From CAZFUY01 sp964522445 (GTDB taxonomy: Bacteria; Pseudomonadota; Gammaproteobacteria; SZUA-229), in NCBI GenBank assembly GCA_964522445.1, contig CAZFUY010000037.1, positions 1 through 24,905 of the forward strand: a DNA stretch of 24,905 nucleotides. Direction: 5' to 3'. This document shows, piece by piece, positions 13,284 to 21,098 of this stretch. The notes beneath the pieces were generated by a model. It saw only the letters and a program-made list of their open reading frames with translations, did no database searches and was not told where the DNA came from. The number at the start of each line of letters is the position of its first letter. Positions within the stretch are counted from its first letter, which is position 1. A program made the position numbers and the translations under genes.

Positions 13284-15515
13284 ATGAGTGAAGAATCTCA
13301 ATATCGATTATCTATTACCGGTATGGCCTGTGCAGGTTGTGTGGCAGGTGTTGAAGATGCGTTAAAAAAAGTATCTGGAGTCAAAGCTGCAGAGGTTAAT
13401 TTTGCGGAACATACAGCAATAGTTTCGGGTAATTTTTCTATTGATGATGTTATTAAATCGGTTAAAGATGCAGGTTATATGGCGGCTGAACTGGTTGCTT
13501 CTGAAGAAGATCAGCTGGCAGAAAAAGAACAGACGGATCAGATTTATTATCAAAAATTATTAAAACAATCTGCCGTTGCCGCAATGTTGGGTGTGCCATT
13601 ATTTATTGCTGGCATGACAGATAATTTACCCGGCCTGGATTCGCTGTCTTCACAATTATTCTGGGCAGTTATCGGTTTACTCACCTTATGGATTATGTAT
13701 TTCTCCGGGCGACATTTCTATTCAGGTGCATGGCGATCCTTTCATACGCTTAACTTTAATATGGACACATTAATTGCACTGGGTACGGGTGCTGCGTGGC
13801 TTTATTCTTCTGTTGTTATTATCTTTTCAAATATTCTGCCAGAGCAGGTGCAGCATATATATTATGAAGCTGCGGTTATTATTATTGCTTTTATAAATTT
13901 AGGTTCTGCACTGGAAACAAGAGCCAGAGGAAAAACATCGGAGGCGATAAAACGCCTAATTGGTTTGCAGCCAAAAACCGCATGTGTAATACGAGATGGA
14001 AAAGAAATAGATCTGCCTCTGGAAGATATTGGGCTTAATGAAACATTAAAAGTAAGGCCTGGTGAAAAAATTGCAGTTGATGGTGAAATTATAGAAGGTC
14101 ATTCTTCAATTGATGAATCGATGTTAACGGGTGAACCCATGCCTGTTGAAAAAATGGCTGGAGATAAAGTCGCTGCAGGAACAATAAATAAAACTGGAAG
14201 CTTTCTGTATTTATCAAAGCGTATTGGTCAGGATACTGCACTGGCTCGAATTATTAAAATGGTGCGCCAGGCACAGGCAAGCAAACCTGCGATAGGTCGA
14301 TTAGTTGATAAAGTAGCCGCAGTATTTGTGCCCATTGTTTTATTTATTGCTGTTATAACCTTTATTGTCTGGATCAGTCTTACAGGTGATATAACCTTAT
14401 CAACGGTTGCAACTATAACGGTATTAATTATTGCCTGTCCCTGTGCCCTGGGATTAGCAACGCCTATTTCCATTATGGTTGGTGTTGGTAAAGCGGCTGA
14501 ATTAGGCGTGTTAATTAGAAATGGTGAAGCGTTACAGCAGGCAGGAAAATTAACCACTATTGTTTTAGATAAAACAGGTACAGTAACAGAAGGTCAGCCC
14601 GCATTAACACATCTGTTTGCAGTTAATGACTTTTCAGAAGAAAAACTTTTATATTATGCAGCCAGTATAGAGTCTCACTCAGAGCATGCGCTGGCATCGG
14701 CCATAATTAAAGCGGCAGAAGAAAAAGATATGCTGTTAGCAAGTGCTGAAAACTTTGATGCCATTGCTGGTCAGGGTGTAGTTGCGAAGGTAGATGGCAA
14801 GTCAGTTTTACTCGGCAATGATAAATTAATGTCAGCTAATAATATTTTGCTTGATACATGCAGTGACTATGTTAAAGAGAAATCATCCGAAGGAAAAACT
14901 TCTGTTTATCTATCCGTAGAAAATAAACTGGCAGGCATACTGGTTATTGAAGATCCAGTTAAAAAAGACTCACAACAGGCAATACAACGATTAAAAAATA
15001 AAAATATAAAAATTGTATTGCTAACAGGGGATAATAAATTAACTGCACAGGCCGTTGCTAAAAAACTTAATATTGATGAAGTTTTTGCAGAAGTCATGCC
15101 TGAAGATAAAGTTAATAAAGTGATTATGTTACAAAAACAGAATGAAGTTGTTGCTATGGTGGGTGATGGTATTAATGATGCGCCGGCATTGGCTCAGGCT
15201 GACGTTGGTTTTGCTGTGGGAACAGGCACAGATGTGGCAATTGAAAGTGCGGATATAACATTAATGCGTGGTTCGATAAACAGTGTTGTTGATGCCATAG
15301 ATATATCAAAGGCGACAGTTCGAAATATAAAACAGAATCTTTTTGGTGCATTTATTTATAATTCTTTAGGTATACCTGTTGCTGCTGGTGTTTTATATCC
15401 GTTAACAGGGCTAATGCTAAATCCTATGATTGCGGGTGCGGCGATGGCGATGTCATCGGTGACTGTGGTGAGTAATGCAAATAGATTGCGTTTTTTTAAA
15501 TCAGGAAAAGCATAA
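13284..15515 (+). CDS. copA: Copper-exporting P1B-type ATPase CopA
   Basis: A 743-residue inner-membrane P-type ATPase that pumps Cu(I) out of the cytoplasm. In order: one N-terminal HMA domain (GMACAGC, C16/C19); the first membrane helices (about 92-220); the actuator TGE (282-284); the transmembrane metal site C385-P386-C387; the phosphorylated D429 (DKTGT); the P1B-specific H468 (SEHALA); the hinge GDGINDAP (627-634); and the last two helices. All catalytic residues are present and the length is normal for a one-HMA CopA. The CPC motif marks the Cu(I)/Ag(I) class. It starts one base after the copZ stop with no own ribosome binding site. No CueR-like gene is near. A role in cytochrome oxidase assembly (FixI/CopA2 type) is possible, but no cco genes are in the window. 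Confidence 0.95.
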   Translation: MSEESQYRLSITGMACAGCVAGVEDALKKVSGVKAAEVNFAEHTAIVSGNFSIDDVIKSVKDAGYMAAELVASEEDQLAEKEQTDQIYYQKLLKQSAVAAMLGVPLFIAGMTDNLPGLDSLSSQLFWAVIGLLTLWIMYFSGRHFYSGAWRSFHTLNFNMDTLIALGTGAAWLYSSVVIIFSNILPEQVQHIYYEAAVIIIAFINLGSALETRARGKTSEAIKRLIGLQPKTACVIRDGKEIDLPLEDIGLNETLKVRPGEKIAVDGEIIEGHSSIDESMLTGEPMPVEKMAGDKVAAGTINKTGSFLYLSKRIGQDTALARIIKMVRQAQASKPAIGRLVDKVAAVFVPIVLFIAVITFIVWISLTGDITLSTVATITVLIIACPCALGLATPISIMVGVGKAAELGVLIRNGEALQQAGKLTTIVLDKTGTVTEGQPALTHLFAVNDFSEEKLLYYAASIESHSEHALASAIIKAAEEKDMLLASAENFDAIAGQGVVAKVDGKSVLLGNDKLMSANNILLDTCSDYVKEKSSEGKTSVYLSVENKLAGILVIEDPVKKDSQQAIQRLKNKNIKIVLLTGDNKLTAQAVAKKLNIDEVFAEVMPEDKVNKVIMLQKQNEVVAMVGDGINDAPALAQADVGFAVGTGTDVAIESADITLMRGSINSVVDAIDISKATVRNIKQNLFGAFIYNSLGIPVAAGVLYPLTGLMLNPMIAGAAMAMSSVTVVSNANRLRFFKSGKA

Positions 15516-15550
15516 AATAATCAGACTTGATCAGAGTATCCCTGGTATTG

Positions 15551-16198
15551 TTATGCTGACATTAAACCAAGACGTATAGCCAGGCGAGTTAACCCGGCTA
15601 CATCAGAAACATCCAGTTTGCTTTTAATACTGGTAGTATGATGGCCTACTGTTTTAGGACTCAGGTTTAATAATTCTGCAATATCATTTACAGATTTGCT
15701 GTCAGCCAGCAATAAAAAAACTTCAAATTCTCGTGGCGTAAGTTCAGCCAGTAAATCTCCATCTGTAGATGATCTGGCCTTAACCAGATAAGTCATTAAT
15801 TCCTGACCAACATACACATTGCCAGTTGCAACCTGGCGAACAGCTTCGATCATGACCTGTGATGCACTGCGTTTTGAAATATAACCGAGTACGCCAAGAT
15901 CTAGCGCACGTGTAAGAAATACTTCATTTTCATAGACGCTAAAAACAAGAATTTTTGCAGTTTTATCTTTTGTTAAAATACGACGGCTGGCTTCAAGACC
16001 ACCCATGCCGGGCATTGATAAATCCATTACCAGTACATCGGGCTGATGTTTAAAATATTCAGTGTAGGCAGATTCTCCGTCAGCCGCTTCTGCAATAACA
16101 GAAATGCCTGCTGTTGCTTCCAGTAGGCGGCTATAGCCTGCACGAACCACTTCGTGGTCATCAACCAGCAATACACTTATATTATTTGTTTTACTCAT
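15551..16198 (-). CDS. NarL/FixJ-family response regulator
   Basis: A 215-residue response regulator. The receiver domain (about 7-123) has D13/D14, phospho-acceptor D59 (VMDLSMPG) and K109. The C-terminal LuxR-type helix-turn-helix (about 152-212) carries LTPREFEVFLLLA and the recognition helix SPKTVGHHTTSIKSKL. It is the last gene of the binding protein-kinase-regulator run: its ATG begins one base after the kinase stop, so the two are translationally coupled. Phosphorylation by the neighbouring kinase should switch on DNA binding; no target site was identified. The gene converges with copA across a 35-base gap in which I see no clear terminator. Confidence 0.92.
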   Translation of the reverse strand: MSKTNNISVLLVDDHEVVRAGYSRLLEATAGISVIAEAADGESAYTEYFKHQPDVLVMDLSMPGMGGLEASRRILTKDKTAKILVFSVYENEVFLTRALDLGVLGYISKRSASQVMIEAVRQVATGNVYVGQELMTYLVKARSSTDGDLLAELTPREFEVFLLLADSKSVNDIAELLNLSPKTVGHHTTSIKSKLDVSDVAGLTRLAIRLGLMSA

Positions 16199-16199
16199 A

Positions 16200-17591
16200 T
16201 TAGTCTTCTGACTTTAAAGGAATTGTAATAGTAATAGCAAGACCTTTTCCGGGGGCAGCTTCAAGATTCAGCTGACCACCCAAAGAAGTTACTCTCTCTC
16301 GCATACCAATAAGCCCAAGTCCTCTGCTGGAAGAATTCATATCGAAGCCTGTGCCGTTATCGATTACTTTTAGTAAAATGTTTTTGCCATCATTGCATAG
16401 TTCAATAAATACATTACTGGCTGATGCATGCTTGGAAATATTTGTCAGACACTCCTGTACGATTCTATATAAACCAATATTAGTGCGTTCATCAAGGCGA
16501 CTTAAATCACCGGAATATTTAAAGTTGCAGGCAGTGTTTTTATTTCTATTTTGCCATGCATTAATTTCATCTTTTAAGGCTTCAACTAATCCCAGATTAT
16601 CCAGAATGCTGGGGCGTAATCTATGCATCATTGAGTGAACAACATCATAGACGCGTGATGATACATTCATAATGGCATCAGCACTGGTTTCAATTCTTTT
16701 ATCGTTGCCCTGTGATATATCGCGAATTAATTCAGCGTCGGCCTGAATAGCGGTGAGGCATTGCCCCATTTCATCGTGCAGTTCACGTGCCAGATGTTTA
16801 CGTTCTTCTTCCTGTACTTCCAGTGATGTTTGAATCAGTTGGCGATTTTCAGTCAGCAATTTTCTGGATTGTTCTTCTGCTTTTTCAAGTTGCTGTGTTC
16901 GACTATAAACTTCAGCAACCATGCGATTAAAAGCAGTGGCGGCTTTACCTACTTCGTCACAAATTTCTGTGGGTATGCTTACTGAATAATTACCGGCTTC
17001 TACCTGTGCGGCTGCATTCGATAACATGCCCAGTCGTCGGGTAAGTCCAAGTCCGATAATAACGGTAACAATGATGGTTAAAATGATTTCAATGGCTGCA
17101 ATGCTAATGCCTCTGATTCGAGATTTGTTAATCGCTTCCTGCATTAAGCTCAGTGAAAAACCGATTAAAACTTTTCCCATGGGCTGGCCTGCAACTTTTA
17201 TTTCTTCTGCAATATCATAAACACCGTCATCTGTCTGAGCCGGGTTGGTATCTATTTGAGGTGATGAGTGTTGTGGAAAGGGACCCAGTGAAATAACTCT
17301 GTTGTTATCTCTGTCGAGTATGGCCAGATACAGTAGTTCTTTATAATTGATAACATTTTTCAGATAATCTTCCAGCGTTGCATAATCTACGGCAACCATG
17401 TAATTGCCAGAGCTATTGGCAATTTGTTGAATCATACTATTTGCGGTATCTCTAAGACGATCTGTATGTGTTGTCTGAATAATTGAAATATTATTCCACA
17501 CCAGTATTGATAGCATAACAATTTCAATAATCACCACGCTGACTATTAAGCGACAACGCAGGGACTGCAAGAGGGGGATGGATTTGGTCAT
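16200..17591 (-). CDS. NarX/UhpB-type sensor histidine kinase
   Basis: A 463-residue inner-membrane histidine kinase. TM1 (about 11-31) and TM2 (about 161-183) bracket a periplasmic domain of about 125 residues, followed by HAMP (184-236) and a coiled coil (233-265). Next comes a HisKA_3 dimerisation domain with phospho-acceptor H272 (ARELHDEMGQCL) and a HATPase domain with an N box (QECLTNISKHA), a G1 box DNGTGF (411-416) and GLGLIGMRER. All catalytic motifs are intact. The start is 4 bases after the stop of the periplasmic binding-protein gene and the stop is one base from the regulator start. The periplasmic domain probably receives its signal through the PhnD-like protein, as in other three-component sensors. 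Confidence 0.92.
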   Translation of the reverse strand: MTKSIPLLQSLRCRLIVSVVIIEIVMLSILVWNNISIIQTTHTDRLRDTANSMIQQIANSSGNYMVAVDYATLEDYLKNVINYKELLYLAILDRDNNRVISLGPFPQHSSPQIDTNPAQTDDGVYDIAEEIKVAGQPMGKVLIGFSLSLMQEAINKSRIRGISIAAIEIILTIIVTVIIGLGLTRRLGMLSNAAAQVEAGNYSVSIPTEICDEVGKAATAFNRMVAEVYSRTQQLEKAEEQSRKLLTENRQLIQTSLEVQEEERKHLARELHDEMGQCLTAIQADAELIRDISQGNDKRIETSADAIMNVSSRVYDVVHSMMHRLRPSILDNLGLVEALKDEINAWQNRNKNTACNFKYSGDLSRLDERTNIGLYRIVQECLTNISKHASASNVFIELCNDGKNILLKVIDNGTGFDMNSSSRGLGLIGMRERVTSLGGQLNLEAAPGKGLAITITIPLKSED

Positions 17592-17595
17592 ATAG

Positions 17596-18429
17596 TTAAT
17601 AAGGCATGAGTGCTTTTATTTTTTCATATTCATCTGCCTGCGGCTGTCTGAAACCTGAAAAACGATTATGTTTGAGTGCCTGTTGTCCTTCATAAGTTGA
17701 TGACATTGATAGTAGCAGTGTTGTGATTTCTGTTGTGCAATTTTTGCTAATTCGATTACTCACGCTGATTGGAATATGGGGTGCTGTTTCTGTTCTGGCA
17801 ATAATGCGCATGCTGTCTCGCACCTGTTGACTGGCGGCGGCGTAGGGTGGCTGCATTAATGCAGAGGCATCGGTTATGCCGTGATATGACGACAGTAAAG
17901 AGGCATCATGTGTGGGGGTCAAAATTATTTGTAGATCTTTATCCGGGTTGATGCCGTGTCTGGATAAATGTTTTTTTACCAGTAAAGTTGCCAGACTTCT
18001 GGTAGCTACCGTGGCCAGTCGCTTGCCTGCCAGATCTTTGATGGTTTTAATGGTGCTTTTTTTTGGTGCGACAATAACTGCCCTCATGCCGGGAGAATCA
18101 ACGCTGGCAATTAAATGATAACCTGCTGTTTGAGCCTCAGGAAAAAAATGGGGTGCAGTAAATAAAATATCATAGCGTTTATCTTCTGAAGTGCGGCGAG
18201 TAAATTCATCAAAATTGGGGGCGGTTTCGATGCGTACCTGTGTATTAAGGTGATGAGATAAATAATTAATGAGAGGCGTAAATCGAATAACCAGATGTTG
18301 TGCGCTGACAAAGGGCAGAATGCCAAATGTAATGGGGCTGTATTTTGTGCAGTTGGCAGATTTATTTGCGAAGCAGGTGGTGGTAAACAGGGATAGCAGA
18401 ATGCCACTAAGCAGAATGAATAATTTCAT
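17596..18429 (-). CDS. PhnD-like periplasmic substrate-binding protein, probable sensor
   Basis: A 277-residue exported protein of the PhnD/phosphonate (SBP) family. The signal peptide is about 1-21 (cleavage near CFA-NK). The mature protein begins with the family pattern ITFGILPFVSAQHLVIRFTPLINYLS, then has DILFTAPHFFPEA, DLAGKRLATVATRSLATLL and the closing MQPPYAAA. It would bind a small anion or oxyanion in the cleft between two lobes. No permease or ATPase gene accompanies it; instead it is first in an operon with a kinase and a regulator. It therefore most likely serves as the periplasmic receptor of that system, not of a transporter. The ligand cannot be predicted. The promoter should lie between 18430 and the terminator at 18481-18511. 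Confidence 0.88.
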   Translation of the reverse strand: MKLFILLSGILLSLFTTTCFANKSANCTKYSPITFGILPFVSAQHLVIRFTPLINYLSHHLNTQVRIETAPNFDEFTRRTSEDKRYDILFTAPHFFPEAQTAGYHLIASVDSPGMRAVIVAPKKSTIKTIKDLAGKRLATVATRSLATLLVKKHLSRHGINPDKDLQIILTPTHDASLLSSYHGITDASALMQPPYAAASQQVRDSMRIIARTETAPHIPISVSNRISKNCTTEITTLLLSMSSTYEGQQALKHNRFSGFRQPQADEYEKIKALMPY

Positions 18430-18480
18430 GTGACAATTATAATCACAATGATGTCTTTAGTGGAATGTTACAAAGCAATT

Positions 18481-18511
18481 AAAAAAGCCCCCTTTAAAAT
18501 AAAGGGGGCTT
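18481..18511 (-). terminator. Terminator of the metallophosphatase gene
   Basis: On the minus strand AAGCCCCCTTTA pairs with TAAAGGGGGCTT (arms 18485-18496 and 18500-18511), a 12-bp stem with a 3-base loop followed by TTTTTT. It sits about 105 bases after the stop of the metallophosphatase gene and before the start of the sensor operon, separating the two transcription units. Confidence 0.85.
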
Positions 18512-18520
18512 AGGGGGATT

Positions 18521-18595
18521 AGATTTTATTTAATAAAATCTCTCCTGTGACTTACTCATTTATTCATCACTGCCTCTCTCCTGGGAAGAGAGAGG
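18521..18595. repeat. Two further inverted repeats, possible REP-like cluster
   Basis: AGATTTTATT-T-AATAAAATCT (18521-18541) and CCTCTCTC...GAGAGAGG (18573-18580, 18588-18595) directly adjoin the terminator, giving three hairpins in 110 bases downstream of the metallophosphatase gene. This resembles 3'-end protective or REP-like structure. Confidence 0.45.
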
Positions 18596-18616
18596 TCTGT
18601 AGTAAAAATATTTTTA

Positions 18617-20842
18617 CTAGTGATGGTGGTGCTTTGTGTTGATGTTTCCACTAAAGAAGTCTGGACCTGCACCAAATGGTGGTTGTACAAAGCTGGCATC
18701 CGGTGTGTTATCTGGCTGGCCAATTTGCTCACTTTCAGGTTGTGGCAGATTACCTGGTGACTTCGAATCTACGGTCACAACACGACCCTGGCCTGAGCCA
18801 AACTGTGCTGCTGTGATTGTATTGTCAGTCAGGCTATCTAAATAGCGACGTAAAGCATGTACTGGGTGCAGATAGTTATCAGGTGCAACCTGCTTAACTC
18901 TGGGGCCGGTAATTATGCCTACTTTATTAACAGGCTCTGACAATGTGATGTCACTGTTGTAATCATCAGCATTGGCTAACTGGAAGAACTTATGGTTAGC
19001 ACCGCCGCCGGTACGGCATACTTCATCCAGTGCATTGCCATGACCATAGCAGGAAGCAAATACATAACGTTTACCGGCATCAATTGGCATGCCACCAATC
19101 ATTGTTTCAACAATACGTCCGCTAGAGCTGCTGAAAGGTCTGTTTTTCAGATCGATTTTCTGTGACATATTTGCCAGACCAACATACCAGCCACCGCGCT
19201 GCATAAATACATTACGATCAAATACTGCGCCTAAAATTGTATTTAAGCTGCCTTCAATGGATGCGCCAGAGAAGTCGGCAATATTAACGGCAGGCGCAAT
19301 TGGGAACCATGTGTACAGATCACGTAAGGTAATCTCACTACCTGGCAGTACGGCATTACCAAAGCGGAAACCGTTTGCCATAGAAATATCCACGCCATTT
19401 TCCCAGCCAGGAACATTTCTTACATCAGCAACACCGTCGGTTACAGCAAGAATGGCATCGGCAAGAAAGTTGTTTAGCGTATCTTCCAGCACATGGTGTC
19501 TAAGCAGTAGTGTGTCGGTATAACCAACCACTGTATCCAGATCATCTACAAGTTGCAGACCCTGAGTAGCAGGATTTTTAAAGCCGCCTGGCAGGAATGA
19601 ATGACGCTTAACTATGCCATCTTTACCGGCAATAAAGTCTTCTTCCATTGCTGCAACCAGTTCTGCCATGGCAGGATCTTCTGCGACTGACTCATCAACT
19701 GGAATAGCTTCCCAGTCAAAATCAACTATATGTCCACGGCGTACTTCAAGATCAAGTCGTCCTACATACATATCACGATTGGTCTCGACAACAATTGCAG
19801 CACCTTTGGCAAGTTGACGACGCTCTCTCCAGTTTAATGATTCGCCCGGAGTTGTGCGTGTTACTTTCTTTTTAGATACCAGTAAAGCCCCCAGCGTTAC
19901 TTCATGAGTATGTGCTGAATACATTACGTCGATATCTTTAAAGCTCTGTGCAATTTTAATATTTTGTGACAGGCCTAGCTCCGACTGTACAACAATCAGT
20001 TCTGCACCCAGCTCTTTTACCTGCTCAATTAGTCCGGGCAGCTCTTCAACGCCCTGAGTAAAACGCAGGCCAATATTAAATGCATCAGCCTGTTGAGGCA
20101 CGATTGATGCGGTTAAACCAATAACGGCGATTTGTGTGCCATTACGTTCCAGCATTTTAAATGCAGGCAGTACAGGTTTGCCATGCAGTGCGGCTGGCAG
20201 GGGAGCTGCGTTATACAGGTTGGCAGCTACAGCAGGGAAGTTTGCCTTGATAACACCCTTGCCTTCGGGCGTTGGGTAGGGGGCAGTTGCGGTAATCTCA
20301 GTACAGCTATAGCCACTGGCTGCATCGGTAAGGCCAGCAATAACAGGCACATCATCACAACTGATATGTCCTGTCATTGCGCGTAGATTACCGGGAATTG
20401 TTGGCTTGGGGCCAAATGTAGTAAAACGATTACGGAATACTGCGCCGCCATAACCAAAGTCCCAGTTGCCCGGTGTGTATACATCAATCCCAAAAGCATT
20501 TATTGGAATCATCATTGCATCACCCAGAGTAAACATGGTCTCAGCACTGCCGTGAGTTAAATCACCCGCAGAAAGTAGAACCGCTTCAGGGTTATCTGTA
20601 CGAATACTATCAACAACTGTTTTTAAACGAGCCAGACCACCTGAGCTTGCAACTTCGCGTTCAGTGCCATCAGGATTTTTAATAATTGCAGAATGAGGAA
20701 CTAGAGTGCCGTGTAGATCGCCCATTTCAATCAGCGTAATAACATTATCATCGGCGTATGCCTGCGTTCCCATGCAACCCATAGCAAGTGCTATGGATAA
20801 CAGTGTTTTGCCGCCCGGCTTAGGCAGGTTCGTTTTTTTCAT
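18617..20842 (-). CDS. Periplasmic SoxB/5'-nucleotidase-like metallophosphatase
   Basis: A 741-residue exported protein of the 5'-nucleotidase/SoxB superfamily. A Sec-type signal peptide (about 1-30, ending TQAYA) precedes a metallophosphatase domain with D42 and H44 (GDLHG), D94 (AGDLTHGS), N126 (GNWDFGYG) and H311/H313 (SAHTHE). A 5'-nucleotidase C-terminal domain follows (about 440-640, with NFLADAIL, ANGFRFG, SGASIEGSL). W127 replaces the catalytic His of UshA, as in SoxB, and E288 (QSELGL) stands where a metal-ligand His is usual. SoxB enzymes hydrolyse sulfur from the SoxY carrier, but no other sox gene is here and there is no twin-arginine leader, so the substrate is open. The protein ends in an uninterrupted four-His tail. 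AAGGAT stands 7 bases before the ATG. Confidence 0.88.
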   Translation of the reverse strand: MKKTNLPKPGGKTLLSIALAMGCMGTQAYADDNVITLIEMGDLHGTLVPHSAIIKNPDGTEREVASSGGLARLKTVVDSIRTDNPEAVLLSAGDLTHGSAETMFTLGDAMMIPINAFGIDVYTPGNWDFGYGGAVFRNRFTTFGPKPTIPGNLRAMTGHISCDDVPVIAGLTDAASGYSCTEITATAPYPTPEGKGVIKANFPAVAANLYNAAPLPAALHGKPVLPAFKMLERNGTQIAVIGLTASIVPQQADAFNIGLRFTQGVEELPGLIEQVKELGAELIVVQSELGLSQNIKIAQSFKDIDVMYSAHTHEVTLGALLVSKKKVTRTTPGESLNWRERRQLAKGAAIVVETNRDMYVGRLDLEVRRGHIVDFDWEAIPVDESVAEDPAMAELVAAMEEDFIAGKDGIVKRHSFLPGGFKNPATQGLQLVDDLDTVVGYTDTLLLRHHVLEDTLNNFLADAILAVTDGVADVRNVPGWENGVDISMANGFRFGNAVLPGSEITLRDLYTWFPIAPAVNIADFSGASIEGSLNTILGAVFDRNVFMQRGGWYVGLANMSQKIDLKNRPFSSSSGRIVETMIGGMPIDAGKRYVFASCYGHGNALDEVCRTGGGANHKFFQLANADDYNSDITLSEPVNKVGIITGPRVKQVAPDNYLHPVHALRRYLDSLTDNTITAAQFGSGQGRVVTVDSKSPGNLPQPESEQIGQPDNTPDASFVQPPFGAGPDFFSGNINTKHHHH

Positions 20843-21098
20843 CTTTGTATCCTTATCATATTTATGCTGACAAATATGCTCAGCATCATTACAGAGTTTT
20901 ACGGGGCAAAGATTAAATGTGAAGTGACGGCTTATATATAGGGAAACTCCTTATAATCGATAGGGCAGAAACTGATTAGAAAATAAGGATATTCTTTATA
21001 ACGGGTATTTTTTGTATGATTTATTGGTGAGTAAAAATAAATTGTGCAAAATTTTCTTATTATAAAGAGGCCTTCGCGCTTCTATCATGCAAAGGTTT

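Noticed and set aside
15516..15550. Terminator between copA and the NarL-type regulator
   Set aside because: Only a short, imperfect ATCAGACTTGATC match is seen; there is no GC-rich stem or T run.
18617..18640. Four-His C-terminus as an engineered tag
   Set aside because: Only four His residues are present, they are followed directly by a native stop and native hairpins, and no linker or vector sequence is visible.
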